Shown piece after piece: positions 43,283 to 54,899 of a DNA stretch of 64,000 nt. The position numbers and the translations under genes were made by a program. Within the stretch, counting starts at the first letter, position 1; each line of letters opens with the position of its first letter. This stretch comes from an uncultured Acidimicrobiaceae bacterium (GTDB lineage Bacteria > Actinomycetota > Acidimicrobiia > Acidimicrobiales > RAAP-2), in assembly GCA_903873395.1 (NCBI GenBank), contig CAIQOJ010000087.1, positions 37,147-101,146 on the forward strand. The letters run 5' to 3'. The notes beneath the pieces are model-generated. The model worked only from the letters and a program-made list of their open reading frames with translations, did not search any database and was not told the DNA's origin.

Positions 43283-43812
43283 TCAGGCCGGATGCAACCC
43301 GATCTGTGCCGCCGTCCACGCACCGATGGGATCATCGGCGCCAGTCAGCCACCACGCCAGATGAGCGTGCAGACACTTCGCACCCTCTCGAGTGCCGCCG
43401 ACTCCGCCCGTTGGCGTGGGACCTGTCCATGCTGGATCGATCAAGGCATCTCGCTCCGCCGCGTACCGCTGATGTGCCTCAGCCACTGCCTGCGGCGAGC
43501 AGGCCGCCTCAGCAGCCCGGACGCCTCCTGTGGACTCCAACCGGCTGACTGACTCTCGCAGGAACGGATCGACTAGCCAATAGCGGGTGGGCATTGGCGT
43601 GCCATCGAAGAGAAACGGGGCGTTGGTGATGACCGCTGGCGTGCCATCGGCACTCCTGACGCTGACTTCGAAGGCTCCTGATGGCTCCCGGCCGAGCAGG
43701 CGAGCCACGGCATCGTGGTCGGACTCTGCTGCACCGTTCCCGGCTGCATCGGTCTCGCCTTCCCCGCGGTCACGTCCCCCGGCCGAGCCGGAGTCGCCAC
43801 GATCAGATGGCA

Positions 43813-43816
<4 letters not shown>
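43283..43816 (-). CDS. DUF501 family protein
   Basis: 177 residues; start in a 4-nt overlap with the ftsB stop. An acidic N-terminal tail precedes the DUF501 core (AVARLLGREPSGAFEVSVRSADGTPAVITNAPFLFDGTPMPTRYWLVDP) and the C-terminal GGVGGTREGAKCLHAHLAWWLTGADDPIG with a Cys-x-His-x-His. The family is strongly linked to ftsB/eno/ppx in Actinobacteria but has no established activity. A GTGA-type coupling suggests it is made with FtsB. Confidence 0.9.
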
Positions 43817-45914
<2,098 letters not shown>

Positions 45915-45967
45915 CTAGTGGTGGGCATGACGCTACCACCAGCACCACCGCCCACCAGGGAATTCCT

Positions 45968-45982
45968 CGAGTCGGAGACTCG
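45968..45982. other. Hairpin CGAGTC-GGA-GACTCG between mazG and eno
   Basis: Perfect 6-bp stem with 3-nt loop, 28 bp past the mazG stop reading left. It could attenuate or protect the eno mRNA, or end mazG transcripts; no T-run follows. Confidence 0.3.
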
Positions 45983-46009
45983 TCGAGCGGGTGGAGTCCT
46001 AGGGCGCGA

Positions 46010-47536
46010 TCAGCCGTGATCATCGATGTCGGCACGGAAGTTCCGCGCACGGGCGAGGAGCGCCGTTTCCGGATCCACGCCCAGGGCGCGGGACACACCG
46101 ACCAGATCAAAGAGCAGTGAGCCCACGTCCTCCGCCAGTGCCGCCGATGCACCTTCGCCGTCGGCCACGTCACTTGGCATGCCCTCGACCTCAGATGCCT
46201 GCGGGCCGGCCGCCGTCTCCGCCAAGGCGGCGACGCCTTGGGCAACCCGTGCCGCCTCGTCGGCCAAGGTGGGCAGCACCATGCCGACCGCAGCAGCCTT
46301 GCGCTGGAGTTTGGATGCCAAGGCCAGAGCAGGGAGTGAGGCGGGGATGCCCTCAGTGACCGAGGACCGGCCCTTTTCGGCTCTCTTGATTGCCTCCCAG
46401 TTGGCAGCCACCTCGTCAGCGGTGTCGGCCGTCACGTCACCGAACACATGAGGATGGCGCAGGACCAGCTTGTCGTGGACGCCCCGGGCCACATCGGCCA
46501 AGGTGAACCGCCCCGCCTCGGCAGCCAGGGCTGCGTGGAAGTACACCTGGAAGAGCAGGTCGCCCAGCTCTTCTTCCAGATGGGCCACAGCGTCAAGGGA
46601 CTCGCTACTGTCGCCTTGAAGCGTCGTCACGGCATCGACACTCGTAGCGGCATCGACGCTGGTAGCGGCATCGACACTGGTAACGGCATCGACACTGGTA
46701 ACGGCATCGATGGCCTCGAGTACCTCGTGAGCCTCCTCCAAGAGGTGTCGCCCCAATGACGCATGGGTCTGGCGCTTGTCCCACGGGCATTGCTCCCGCA
46801 AGGTGCGTACAAGTTCGTCCAGGGCCACGAGTTCAGAAGCCACGGGTGCCGCCAAGGCCGGGATCCACAGGGACGTCAGGTGATCCGGCTCAAAGGAGCG
46901 ATCGAGATCTGACCAGTCGACCTGCCAGATCGCCTCGTCATCCAGGCCGAGATGATGCAGGACGGTCACAGGTTCGTCGGGTGGTTCGTCGACCGCGAGT
47001 TTGATCTCGGAGAGCACATCCCTGCTCCAGCACTGAGCAACCAGCAGTGGGCCTCGCTCCCCTGCCGCATCGATGGCGAACCGCTCACCATCGACCAATC
47101 GCAGCCCGGCGGCTACCGGATCGACGCCCAGTCGAGCCAGCGCCAGGTCAAGAAAGGAGACAGCCGGATGCACGGTCAGGACCACGTCGCCGGCCACCAC
47201 AGCCGGGTGCCCAGACAGGAGTACCACCGTGCGCTCGGCCACCGATGGCGATCCGGGCACGACGTAGAGGACTGTGCCGTGCTGATGAGCTTCGGCGATG
47301 AGATCTTCGACGATGCCTTGATAAACCTCGTCAAAGGAGTCAGCCGACTCGTAGCGGTGATCGAACGAGCGTGCCGAAGGTGCCACCGAAGCCGCAGGAT
47401 GGCGACTGGTACGCAGGAGAACGGCCCGAGCCGACCGCATGAGCTCGATGGTCCCGGTCGTCACCAAGTCGGGACCTGATGGACCGAGACCCACGACATC
47501 GATCCGGGCGACCTCGCTCACTGCTTCCTCAGACAT
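46010..47536 (-). CDS. mazG: MazG nucleoside triphosphate pyrophosphohydrolase with TP-methylase-like N-domain
   Basis: 508 residues. N-terminal tetrapyrrole-methylase-like domain (IDVVGLGPSGPDLVTTGTIEL, VLYVVPGSPSVAERTV), as in YabN. MazG domain from ~240: LREQCPWDKRQTHASLGRHLLEEAHEVLEAI with metal-binding EExxE. Then an insertion of repeats DA(V/A)TSV (residues ~279-302), then HLEEELGDLLFQVYFHAALAAEAGRF, and KLVLRHPHVFGDV. It hydrolyses non-canonical or (p)ppGpp-related NTPs to NMP and PPi. In homologues the two acidic helices are joined by a short loop, so the ~40-residue insertion is unusual. The stop is 113 bp from eno. Confidence 0.92.
   Translation of the reverse strand: MSEEAVSEVARIDVVGLGPSGPDLVTTGTIELMRSARAVLLRTSRHPAASVAPSARSFDHRYESADSFDEVYQGIVEDLIAEAHQHGTVLYVVPGSPSVAERTVVLLSGHPAVVAGDVVLTVHPAVSFLDLALARLGVDPVAAGLRLVDGERFAIDAAGERGPLLVAQCWSRDVLSEIKLAVDEPPDEPVTVLHHLGLDDEAIWQVDWSDLDRSFEPDHLTSLWIPALAAPVASELVALDELVRTLREQCPWDKRQTHASLGRHLLEEAHEVLEAIDAVTSVDAVTSVDAATSVDAATSVDAVTTLQGDSSESLDAVAHLEEELGDLLFQVYFHAALAAEAGRFTLADVARGVHDKLVLRHPHVFGDVTADTADEVAANWEAIKRAEKGRSSVTEGIPASLPALALASKLQRKAAAVGMVLPTLADEAARVAQGVAALAETAAGPQASEVEGMPSDVADGEGASAALAEDVGSLLFDLVGVSRALGVDPETALLARARNFRADIDDHG
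46631..46702 (-). repeat. Four 18-bp in-frame repeats inside mazG
   Basis: Units GGCATCGACACTSGTARC (plus-strand reading) at 46631, 46649, 46667 and 46685, with a partial fifth. They encode DAVTSV/DAATSV. Confidence 0.9.
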
Positions 47537-47542
47537 GACGGC

Positions 47543-48700
47543 TCAGTTTGGCAACGTCGTTGCAGTTGTGGAGGTGGCTCCGCCCGACGATGCTCCGCCA
47601 CCACTCGATGCTGTTGTGGTCGGGGCGAGGAACTGCTGAGGTGGCGCGGGCGGTGGCACGACTCGCAAGCGACGCCACGTCCCATAGTGGGGATTGATGG
47701 TGATGGTCGTCTTTCGGGAGTAGTCGATGAGATTCCGACTGACCCGCTGCACGTTCGTCGTGCCTCGCACGATCTGGCTGCGGATCAGCGAGGCCACGGT
47801 TGTCACCGGCTGCTCTGAGGTACTCGTGACTTCGTAGACCGCCCAGATGCCACTGGACGTCTTGATCGGCGTGATCGGCTCACCCGGCGTCAACGAGTTC
47901 AGTTGGAGTGCGGACTTGATCCGGCCGGCGGTGAAGGTGCAACCCAACTGGCCACCTTGGGCACCTGTGGTCTTGTCGACCGACGAACTCGCTGCCAGGT
48001 CGGCGAAGGATGCTCCTTTGTGCAGCTTGTTGCTGACGATGTCAGCATCAGCTTGATTGGCAGCAGCGATCACGCTCACGCACACGGTAGTGAACGAGTC
48101 CCGATTGGCCACGTAGTACGCCAGCACAGCCCGGTCGGACAGATCTGCCCCGTGCGTCAAGAGCGAGGCGTCGACGGCCTGAGCATTGACCTGGGCCGAG
48201 CGCACACCAGGCGGCAGTTGGGCCAGAAGTGAGGTCCCGGTCAGTGGCGTACCGGTCGGACCCACGCAGGGTGAACCGCCGTTCTGCCCGGCCGATTGGA
48301 TGTTGGCCTGGATCTCGCCGTCCAGGATCTTGGCGTACTGCTGAGAGGCCGCCGATCGATCGGCCGCCGTCACCGTCGCACCTGCCTGGTCTGCGTAGTC
48401 CACGGCCAGGGCGTTGCCCACCAGGTTGGAAAGGACGGAGCTGGCGAATGCCGTGGCGTATGTCCCCGAACCTCCCGCTCCGACACCTGAGAATCCCAAG
48501 AGTTGGGGGTTCTGCAGCGCCAGCAGACAGCGACCGGCGGTCGACGTGGTCAACGAGTTCATGGTGTCGTTGAGTTGGGACACCGTGACGGTCTGGCTGC
48601 CCACGGTGGCTGCCCGAGGGGCCACCCCGCACGCCGAAACCGATGCTCCGGCAAGGAGAACGGCGACTGCGGCCACCAGGCCGGCGAGGATGCGCTTCAC
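47543..48700 (-). CDS. Lipoprotein SurA/parvulin-like peptidyl-prolyl isomerase
   Basis: 385 residues from GTG 48700; the ORF-track extension to 49105 is a shadow of mfd. Lipoprotein signal: LAGLVAAVAVLLAGASVSAC with lipobox VSAC. A SurA_N-like chaperone region (TVGSQTVTVSQLNDTMNSL) and a long helical part follow, then a PPIC-like domain (VSVIAAANQADADIVSNKLHKGASFADLA...GAQGGQLGC...ITPIKTSSGIWAVYEV). The tail is Pro/Ser/Gly-rich. It folds or guards exported proteins at the outer face of the membrane. 6 nt from mazG and 56 nt from mfd, so part of this leftward block. Confidence 0.82.
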   Translation of the reverse strand: MKRILAGLVAAVAVLLAGASVSACGVAPRAATVGSQTVTVSQLNDTMNSLTTSTAGRCLLALQNPQLLGFSGVGAGGSGTYATAFASSVLSNLVGNALAVDYADQAGATVTAADRSAASQQYAKILDGEIQANIQSAGQNGGSPCVGPTGTPLTGTSLLAQLPPGVRSAQVNAQAVDASLLTHGADLSDRAVLAYYVANRDSFTTVCVSVIAAANQADADIVSNKLHKGASFADLAASSSVDKTTGAQGGQLGCTFTAGRIKSALQLNSLTPGEPITPIKTSSGIWAVYEVTSTSEQPVTTVASLIRSQIVRGTTNVQRVSRNLIDYSRKTTITINPHYGTWRRLRVVPPPAPPQQFLAPTTTASSGGGASSGGATSTTATTLPN

Positions 48701-48756
48701 GGCCGGGATGCTACCGGGTGCTCGAGGCTGGACCTGAGCGCCTCCGTCGCATGTCG

Positions 48757-51700
48757 TCAGTCGGCCGGGACCAACTCCCGCAAAAACTCGACCAGGCTGG
48801 CCGCGAACCGGCCTGACGAGCCCGGAGTGAACGGCATGCTGAGTCGCTCGGCTGTGTCCTGGTAGGTCGCCCCAGGAGCCAGCCGGCGCAGCCGGACCTC
48901 GGCCGAGGCGGGCAGGGTGATCGGATGCAACTTGGCGACGGCCTTGCCCCCCGGGCCGCCCCGGGGTCCAGCTCCCTCGGCGCCGAAGCGGGGCACAGAG
49001 ACGGAGAGTTCGTTCACGCCGAGGCGCAGGCATTCGACCCGCAAGAGGGCGACATCGAGCAGAGCAGCGGCAGCTTCCGGCGGAGGCCCGAACCGGTCCA
49101 GCCACTCAGCCCGCACGTCCTCTACCTCGGCCAGAGTGCGCACGGCCGACAGGCGGCGATACGCCTCCAGGCGGACGTCCTCGGCCGCGACGTACTCCGC
49201 AGGCAGATGGGCGGCGTCGGGAAGGTCGAGTGAGAGTTCGATGACCTCGGGGCGGGCCTCACCTTTGAGCTCGGCCACTGCCTCGGACACCATCTGGACG
49301 TAGAGGTCGTAGCCGATGGCGGCGATGTGCCCGGATTGGTCTCGACCCAGCAGATTGCCTGCTCCTCGGATCTGCAGGTCGCGTAGGGCGATCTTGAACC
49401 CTGATCCCAGCTCGGTGTGGTCCCCAATGGTGCGCAGCCGCTCATAGGCCGTCTCCGACAGCACCATGTCTGCGGGGTGGAAGAGGTAGGCATAGGCCCG
49501 TTGACCGGCACGGCCCACACGGCCACGCAACTGATGGAGCTGACCGAGGCCGAGAAGATCGGCACGATCCACCACCATGGTGTTGACGGCCGGCATGTCG
49601 ATACCCGACTCGACGATCGTGGTGCAGACCAGGACGTCGTAGCTGCGCTGCCAGAAGTCGAGGACGATCTGTTCGAGGCTCCCCTCGTCCATCTGTCCGT
49701 GAGCGACAGCCACGCGAGCCTCGGGGGCCATGCGGCGCACCCGTTCGGCCACTGCCTCGATGTCTTGCACGCGGTTGTGCACGAAGAACACCTGGCCCTC
49801 GCGCAACAGTTCACGTCGAATCGCCTCGGAAGCGGCGGCCTCATCGAACTCTCCGACATGGGTCAAGATCGGCCGGCGAGCAGCTGGAGGCGTGTTGACC
49901 ATCGACAGGTCTCGGATACCCGTGAGCGCCATCTCCAACGTTCGAGGGATCGGGCTGGCCGTCAAGGTCAAGACATCCACTCCATCCGAGAGCGCTTTGA
50001 TGGCTTCTTTGTGGCTCACCCCGAAGCGCTGCTCCTCATCAACGACGAGGAGGCCCAGGCGCTTGAAGGTCAGGTTCTTGGACAACAATCGATGCGTTCC
50101 GACCACTACATCGATGGTCCCCTCGGCCAGGCCGGTGATCACCTCAGCAGCCTGGGCATCGGTCAAGAACCGGCTGAGCAGAGCCACCGACACGGGATAA
50201 GGGGCATAGCGATCGGTGAAGGTCTGGAAGTGCTGGCTGGCCAGCAGGGTCGTAGGCACCAAGACAGCTGCCTGTCGGCCATCTTGGACGGCCTTGAAGA
50301 CGGCTCGAACAGCGACTTCGGTCTTACCGAAGCCGACATCGCCGCAGACCAGACGATCCATGGGCTGAGGCCGCTCCATGTCGGCCTTGATCTCCTCGAC
50401 GGCCCGGAGTTGGTCGGCCGTCTCGACGAAGGGGAACGACGACTCGAGTTCGGTCTGCCAAGGCGTGTCGGGAGCAAAGGCATGTCCTGGTACCTGCAGG
50501 CGGCGCCGATACAGCTCGACGAGTTCCTCGGCGACTTCGTGGACCGCAGATCGGGCTTTGGCTCGAGCCTTTTGCCACTCGGATCCACCCAGACGGCTGA
50601 CCGATGGAGCGTCACCACCCACGTAGGGCGTGAGGAGATCGATCTGATCGGTCGGCAGATACAGCCGATCGCCACCTCGGTATTCGAGGAGCAGATAGTC
50701 ACGGGTCGATCCGCCCATGGTTCGGGTGACCATGCCCCCGTAGCGGGCCACACCGTGTTGACGGTGGACGACGTAGCTTCCTGGCGCCAAGTCGTCAAAG
50801 AAGCCATCAACCGGACGGGCCCGGGTGCGGGCTTGGCGATGCGGACGGTTCCGGCCGGTGATGTCCGACTCGGCCAGTACGGCCACGCTGGCACCTGAGA
50901 GCACAAAACCCCGGTCGACGGCAGCCACCACGATCCGTGCCCCGGGGAGGGTCAGGTCCTCGTCGGGAGGTGCAACCGATAGCACCAGTCCCTCAGCGGC
51001 CAAGAGTTCGGCCAGCCGATCTGCTCCGCCCGACGTCGGTGTGCACACCACGACTGACGACCCGGCAGCCACCTGGGCTCGGATCTGATCGGCCAGACGA
51101 GTCCCATCGCCAAGGACGGGCTCCCATCCACGACTTTCGATCAGGGGTACGGCAGGACTCTCGGCGGAGGGCGTCATCGACAGGACGGCTGCCCTTGTGG
51201 TCGTAAGTAGGCGATCGAAAGGCAGATGGAGTCGAGGGGCTTCGTCGTCTTCGGCCAATCCCCATGTCCCAGCCAGAGCTTCAGCCAGTGCCGCTTCTTC
51301 GTCGAGCAGGTCCGACGCTCGGTCTCGGATGCGCCGAGGCTCGACGAGGACTACCTGTGCCCCTTCGCCGAGCAGGTCGCAGAGGAGTTCCTCCCCCTCG
51401 ACCAGCCACGGAAGCCACGACTCCATGCCGTCAAAGAGTTCCCCATCTTCGATCTTTGACCACTGATGACGTCCCCAGGGAGCCGAAGCCACCAGGCCGC
51501 CAGCCCGTGCGCGCATGGCGTCATCAGGCACCACCTCTCGGCAGCCGAAGATCTCCACCGCATCGAGCGGGGCCAGCGATCGCTGATCGGCCACGTCGAA
51601 CACCGTGAGGCGGTCGACCTCATCTCCCCAGAGGTCGATACGGACAGGCTCGTCGGCTGTCGACGGGAACACGTCGACGATGCCACCACGCACCGAAAGT

Positions 51701-52269
51701 TCCCCTCGATGTTCGACGACCGGTTCACGGCGGTAGCCGAGGCCGACGAGTTCGGCCACGAGGTCGTCGACGCCCACCTGGTCGCCGGTGGCCAATCGCA
51801 CCGGCCGGGCTGCCTGGCGCCACGGTCCGAGTCGCTGCAGCAGTGCCTTGATCGGCGCGACAACGATGTCGGGCGGCGCCACATGGGCGTCCGCACCCTC
51901 GGTATCCGCACCCTCGGGATCCGCTCCCCCCGACAGACGCCACAACGTGCGCAAGCGCTGACCCATGGTGGCTACCTCAGGACTGACGCGCTCGAACGGG
52001 AGGGTCTCCCAGGCGGGAAACATCTCAATGTCCGCCGGCCCGCCATCGGATGCCGAGGCAAATGCCCCAAGGTCGTGGGCCAACTGCTCGGCGGCCGCAC
52101 CGGTAGGAGTCACGACCACTACCGGACGCCGGCTACCCAGCCGAAGGAGTCCAGCTAGAGCAAAGGCCTGGGCCGGCCCGGACACGGCCAACGTCGCGCC
52201 GCGCACGCCGACCACCTCGGTCATGGCCGGTTCGTTGCGCAGCAGGGCGGGAAGCGAGTGCAGGCTCAC
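48757..52269 (-). CDS. mfd: Mfd transcription-repair coupling factor
   Basis: 1170 residues from GTG 52269. N-terminal UvrB-homology modules (GRRPVVVVTPTGAAAEQLAHDLGAF ... RGGIVDVFP), RNA-polymerase interaction region with PGSYVVHRQHGVARYGGMVTR, then the RecG-like motor: GDVGFGKTEVAVRAVFKA (Walker A ~640), VVDEEQRFGV (DEEQ box), TLTASPIPRTLEMALTGIRD, and the TRG/helicase C half (QLRGRVGRAG). A small 15-bp repeat (EGADTEGAD) occurs near residue 100. It displaces stalled polymerase and recruits UvrA. It neighbours pth, prs and glmU as in many Actinobacteria. Confidence 0.96.
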   Translation of the reverse strand: MSLHSLPALLRNEPAMTEVVGVRGATLAVSGPAQAFALAGLLRLGSRRPVVVVTPTGAAAEQLAHDLGAFASASDGGPADIEMFPAWETLPFERVSPEVATMGQRLRTLWRLSGGADPEGADTEGADAHVAPPDIVVAPIKALLQRLGPWRQAARPVRLATGDQVGVDDLVAELVGLGYRREPVVEHRGELSVRGGIVDVFPSTADEPVRIDLWGDEVDRLTVFDVADQRSLAPLDAVEIFGCREVVPDDAMRARAGGLVASAPWGRHQWSKIEDGELFDGMESWLPWLVEGEELLCDLLGEGAQVVLVEPRRIRDRASDLLDEEAALAEALAGTWGLAEDDEAPRLHLPFDRLLTTTRAAVLSMTPSAESPAVPLIESRGWEPVLGDGTRLADQIRAQVAAGSSVVVCTPTSGGADRLAELLAAEGLVLSVAPPDEDLTLPGARIVVAAVDRGFVLSGASVAVLAESDITGRNRPHRQARTRARPVDGFFDDLAPGSYVVHRQHGVARYGGMVTRTMGGSTRDYLLLEYRGGDRLYLPTDQIDLLTPYVGGDAPSVSRLGGSEWQKARAKARSAVHEVAEELVELYRRRLQVPGHAFAPDTPWQTELESSFPFVETADQLRAVEEIKADMERPQPMDRLVCGDVGFGKTEVAVRAVFKAVQDGRQAAVLVPTTLLASQHFQTFTDRYAPYPVSVALLSRFLTDAQAAEVITGLAEGTIDVVVGTHRLLSKNLTFKRLGLLVVDEEQRFGVSHKEAIKALSDGVDVLTLTASPIPRTLEMALTGIRDLSMVNTPPAARRPILTHVGEFDEAAASEAIRRELLREGQVFFVHNRVQDIEAVAERVRRMAPEARVAVAHGQMDEGSLEQIVLDFWQRSYDVLVCTTIVESGIDMPAVNTMVVDRADLLGLGQLHQLRGRVGRAGQRAYAYLFHPADMVLSETAYERLRTIGDHTELGSGFKIALRDLQIRGAGNLLGRDQSGHIAAIGYDLYVQMVSEAVAELKGEARPEVIELSLDLPDAAHLPAEYVAAEDVRLEAYRRLSAVRTLAEVEDVRAEWLDRFGPPPEAAAALLDVALLRVECLRLGVNELSVSVPRFGAEGAGPRGGPGGKAVAKLHPITLPASAEVRLRRLAPGATYQDTAERLSMPFTPGSSGRFAASLVEFLRELVPAD

Positions 52270-52351
52270 CGGGTCAGGGTACCGGCGCCGAGGACCAGCC
52301 CTGCACGGCAGTCAGGCACGAAAGTCAGGCACGAGCTAGCCACCATGACCG

Positions 52352-53068
52352 TCAGGCTCCCGGGTTGATCTGGTTCATGGCGTGATGGACACCATCGATG
52401 GCGATGTGCTCGACGGCATCGGCGGCCACCTCGGCGGCCACGGACAGCGTCTCGCGTTCGGCTGCGCCCGGACGCTTCAGCACGTAGTCGGCACCGGGCT
52501 GACGGCCCGGAGGCTTGCCGATGCCGATACGCACGCGCAGGTAGTCAGGCGAATGGAGATGGGCGTGGATCGACTTGAGTCCATTGTTTCCCGCCGTGCC
52601 CCCACCGACCTTGATCTTCACCCGACCTGATGGCAGATCGAGTTCGTCGTGGAGGACCACCAAACGATGCAGGCCGCCACGTCGGGCTTGGCCACCAGCT
52701 GGCCGTCCGAGATCAGGGCCTCCGAGATCAGGGCCTCCGAGTTCAGGGACTCCAGGATCCACGCCTTCAGTGTCATCGAGGATGCCGGAACGACGCACAA
52801 GTGACGCCACGGCGAGACCGGACTCGTTCATGTAGGTCAGCGGGACCGAGCAGAGGATCCGCAGTCCGCCGATGGTGACGGTAGCCACGCGGGCCCGCAA
52901 GCCCTTTTCGACGCTGAGGCTGCCGAGATGACGGTCCACCAGCCGCTCGACGGCATCAGCCCCGATGTTGTGACGGGTGCCGGCATACTCAGCACCCGGG
53001 TTTCCCAGGCCAACGACCAGAAAGTCCGCTGGGGTGCCCCGTCGAGGGCCGTCCGTGGCGGGACGCAA
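52352..53068 (-). CDS. pth: Peptidyl-tRNA hydrolase with repeat insertion
   Basis: 238 residues from TTG 53068, the only in-frame start that keeps the N-terminal motif; no clear Shine-Dalgarno. Core motifs: LVVGLGNPGAEYAGTRHNIG with catalytic His, PLTYMNESG (Asn), LVVLHDELDLPSGRVKIK (Asp) and GGGTAGNNGLKSI. Between ~100 and 120 is an added LGGPDLGGPDLG stretch encoded by a 15-bp repeat array; typical Pth is about 190 residues. It recycles peptidyl-tRNA released from ribosomes. 12 nt after rplY, so one transcript. Confidence 0.92.
   Translation of the reverse strand: MRPATDGPRRGTPADFLVVGLGNPGAEYAGTRHNIGADAVERLVDRHLGSLSVEKGLRARVATVTIGGLRILCSVPLTYMNESGLAVASLVRRSGILDDTEGVDPGVPELGGPDLGGPDLGRPAGGQARRGGLHRLVVLHDELDLPSGRVKIKVGGGTAGNNGLKSIHAHLHSPDYLRVRIGIGKPPGRQPGADYVLKRPGAAERETLSVAAEVAADAVEHIAIDGVHHAMNQINPGA
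52708..52752 (-). repeat. Three 15-bp in-frame repeats inside pth
   Basis: Plus-strand units CGAGATCAGGGCCTC at 52708 and 52723, and CGAGTTCAGGGACTC at 52738. They encode the GGPDL/ELGGP stretch that lengthens Pth. Confidence 0.9.
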
Positions 53069-53080
53069 CTGCGACAGTGC

Positions 53081-53719
53081 CTAGCCCTCGGCGTCGCCGG
53101 ACGCGTCGCCAGCCGATGCGCCCTCGGCACCTTCGCCAGCCTCGTCCTCATCTTCGCCCTTGACTCGCGGCGCCAGACCCGTGGCAGCAAGAACGGTGCC
53201 TTCGGTCTCCAACTCAACGCCGTCGGGCACCGTGATGTCCGAGACATGGAGGGAAGCGCCGATGGTCAGCGACGTGATGTCGAGTTCCATCGTGGAAGGG
53301 ATCGCTCCGGGCTTGGCCTTGACCTGCACGGAGAAGACCAACTGGTCGACGATGCCACCGCGACCGGTGACCTCGGTGGCCTCGCCCACCAGGGAGACCG
53401 GCACCTCGGCACCGACCTGCTGATCGGCATCAACGACGAGGAAGTCCACGTGAGTCACCACGTTCCGCACAGGGTGGTGCTGGACGTCACGTGCCAGCGT
53501 CAGGTGCTTGGTGCCATCGACATCAAGGGTCAGCACCGTGTTGAGGCCACCATCACCCGACATGGCGATCTGGAACTCTCGGGCAACCACGGCAACCGAC
53601 ACGGGGTCAATGCCATGGCCGTAGACGACACCGGGGATCTTGCCCTCACCGCGCAGGCGGCGGGTGGCGGCCGAGCCGATCTCGCGGCCGGTATGGGCGG
53701 TGAGCGTGGTCACGGACAT
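53081..53719 (-). CDS. rplY: Ribosomal protein bL25 / general stress protein CTC
   Basis: 212 residues. N-terminal L25 5S-rRNA-binding domain (GREIGSAATRRLRGEGKIPGVVYGHG), TL5-type C-terminal domain (VDFLVVDADQQVGAEVPVSLVGEATEV...). An acidic Ala/Gly/Asp/Glu tail (GEDEDEAGEGAEG) follows. Binds 5S rRNA in the large subunit. The rplY-pth order is conserved in bacteria. The 198-bp gap to prs shows no further gene. Confidence 0.95.
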   Translation of the reverse strand: MSVTTLTAHTGREIGSAATRRLRGEGKIPGVVYGHGIDPVSVAVVAREFQIAMSGDGGLNTVLTLDVDGTKHLTLARDVQHHPVRNVVTHVDFLVVDADQQVGAEVPVSLVGEATEVTGRGGIVDQLVFSVQVKAKPGAIPSTMELDITSLTIGASLHVSDITVPDGVELETEGTVLAATGLAPRVKGEDEDEAGEGAEGASAGDASGDAEG

Positions 53720-53917
53720 GCGGGGGACTCCTCAGTCAGGCGGTGGTGGATGCGGCGGACTGCCGCTGGTCAAACGATCGAGTGACGAACTGACCCGCTC
53801 GGACAACTGAGAAGCCGACCCGAGGGGAGCAATTCGTGCGACCCGTCATGCTAGTGCGCTCTGGGCGTGTCGGCCACACGCCCGCCAAATGGCTCAGGAG
53901 AGCGTGGCCACGCAGGA

Positions 53918-54889
53918 TCAGGCGAGGTTTTCGCCACCGAAGATCTCGCTGACCGACGAGTCCTCGAACACTGCATCGATTGCATCGGAGATCAACTTGG
54001 CCACCGACAGCACCTCGAGCTTGTCGAACCGGCTCTCGGGAGCGATGGGCAGCGTATTGGTCACAACGACCTTGGTAAGCGCCGAGTTCTTGAGGCGGTC
54101 CACGGCAGGGTCGGACAACACCGCATGGGTGGCCATGCACCACACTTCGGCTGCTCCACGTTCAGCGAGGAGTTCGGCCGCAGCCACGATGGTTCCCGCC
54201 GTGTCGATCATGTCGTCGATCAGGACACATTGGCGGCCCTCGACTTCACCGACGACGTGGAGTGCCTCGACCTGATTGGCCACGCCCCGGAGACGGCGCT
54301 TATGGACGACGGCGAGGTCGGCGGTCAGGTGCTGGCTGAAGCGCTCAGCCACCTTCACGCGACCCGCATCCGGAGCTACGACGACCAGGTCGTCCTTGAG
54401 GTGGGCTCGGAGGTAGTCAATCATCACCGGGGCGGCAGTGAGATGGTCGAAGGGGATGTCGAAGAACCCCTGGATCTGCCCCGAATGGAGGTCCACGCTG
54501 ACCACTCGGTCTGCGCCTGCCACCGACAGCATGTCAGCGACCAACTTGGCCGTGATCGGCTCGCGCCCGGTGGCCTTGCGATCCTGCCGCGAGTACCCGT
54601 AGTAGGGGCACACAGCGGTGATGCGCTTGGCTGAGGCGCGCTTGGCGGCATCGATCATGATCATCTGTTCCATGAGCGAGTCGTTCACCGGACCGCAGTG
54701 GGTCTGGACGATGAAGACGTCGCTTCCCCGGATCGAGCTGTCGAACCGGCAATGGATTTCGCCGTTGGCAAACTCGCGCAGGTTGGCCTCTCCCAGGTCG
54801 ACGCCGAGATGTTGTGCAATCTCCAAGGCAAGCTCAGGGTGCGATCGACCCGAGACGAGATCCAGACGGCGACGAGGGGTGAACTCCAT
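53918..54889 (-). CDS. prs: Ribose-phosphate pyrophosphokinase
   Basis: 323 residues from ATG 54889; the track's longer form overlaps glmU. Motifs: FANGEIHCRFDSSIRGSDVF, RKATGREPITAKLVADML, VVSVDLHSGQIQGFFDIPFDHL (Mg site), VVAPDAGRVKVAERF and the PRPP-binding loop VLIDDMIDTAGTI. Makes PRPP from ribose-5-phosphate and ATP, feeding purine, pyrimidine, His and Trp synthesis (trpD is in the same window). 10 nt downstream of glmU, as in many Gram-positives. Confidence 0.96.
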   Translation of the reverse strand: MEFTPRRRLDLVSGRSHPELALEIAQHLGVDLGEANLREFANGEIHCRFDSSIRGSDVFIVQTHCGPVNDSLMEQMIMIDAAKRASAKRITAVCPYYGYSRQDRKATGREPITAKLVADMLSVAGADRVVSVDLHSGQIQGFFDIPFDHLTAAPVMIDYLRAHLKDDLVVVAPDAGRVKVAERFSQHLTADLAVVHKRRLRGVANQVEALHVVGEVEGRQCVLIDDMIDTAGTIVAAAELLAERGAAEVWCMATHAVLSDPAVDRLKNSALTKVVVTNTLPIAPESRFDKLEVLSVAKLISDAIDAVFEDSSVSEIFGGENLA

Positions 54890-54899
54890 GGCCTGGAAC

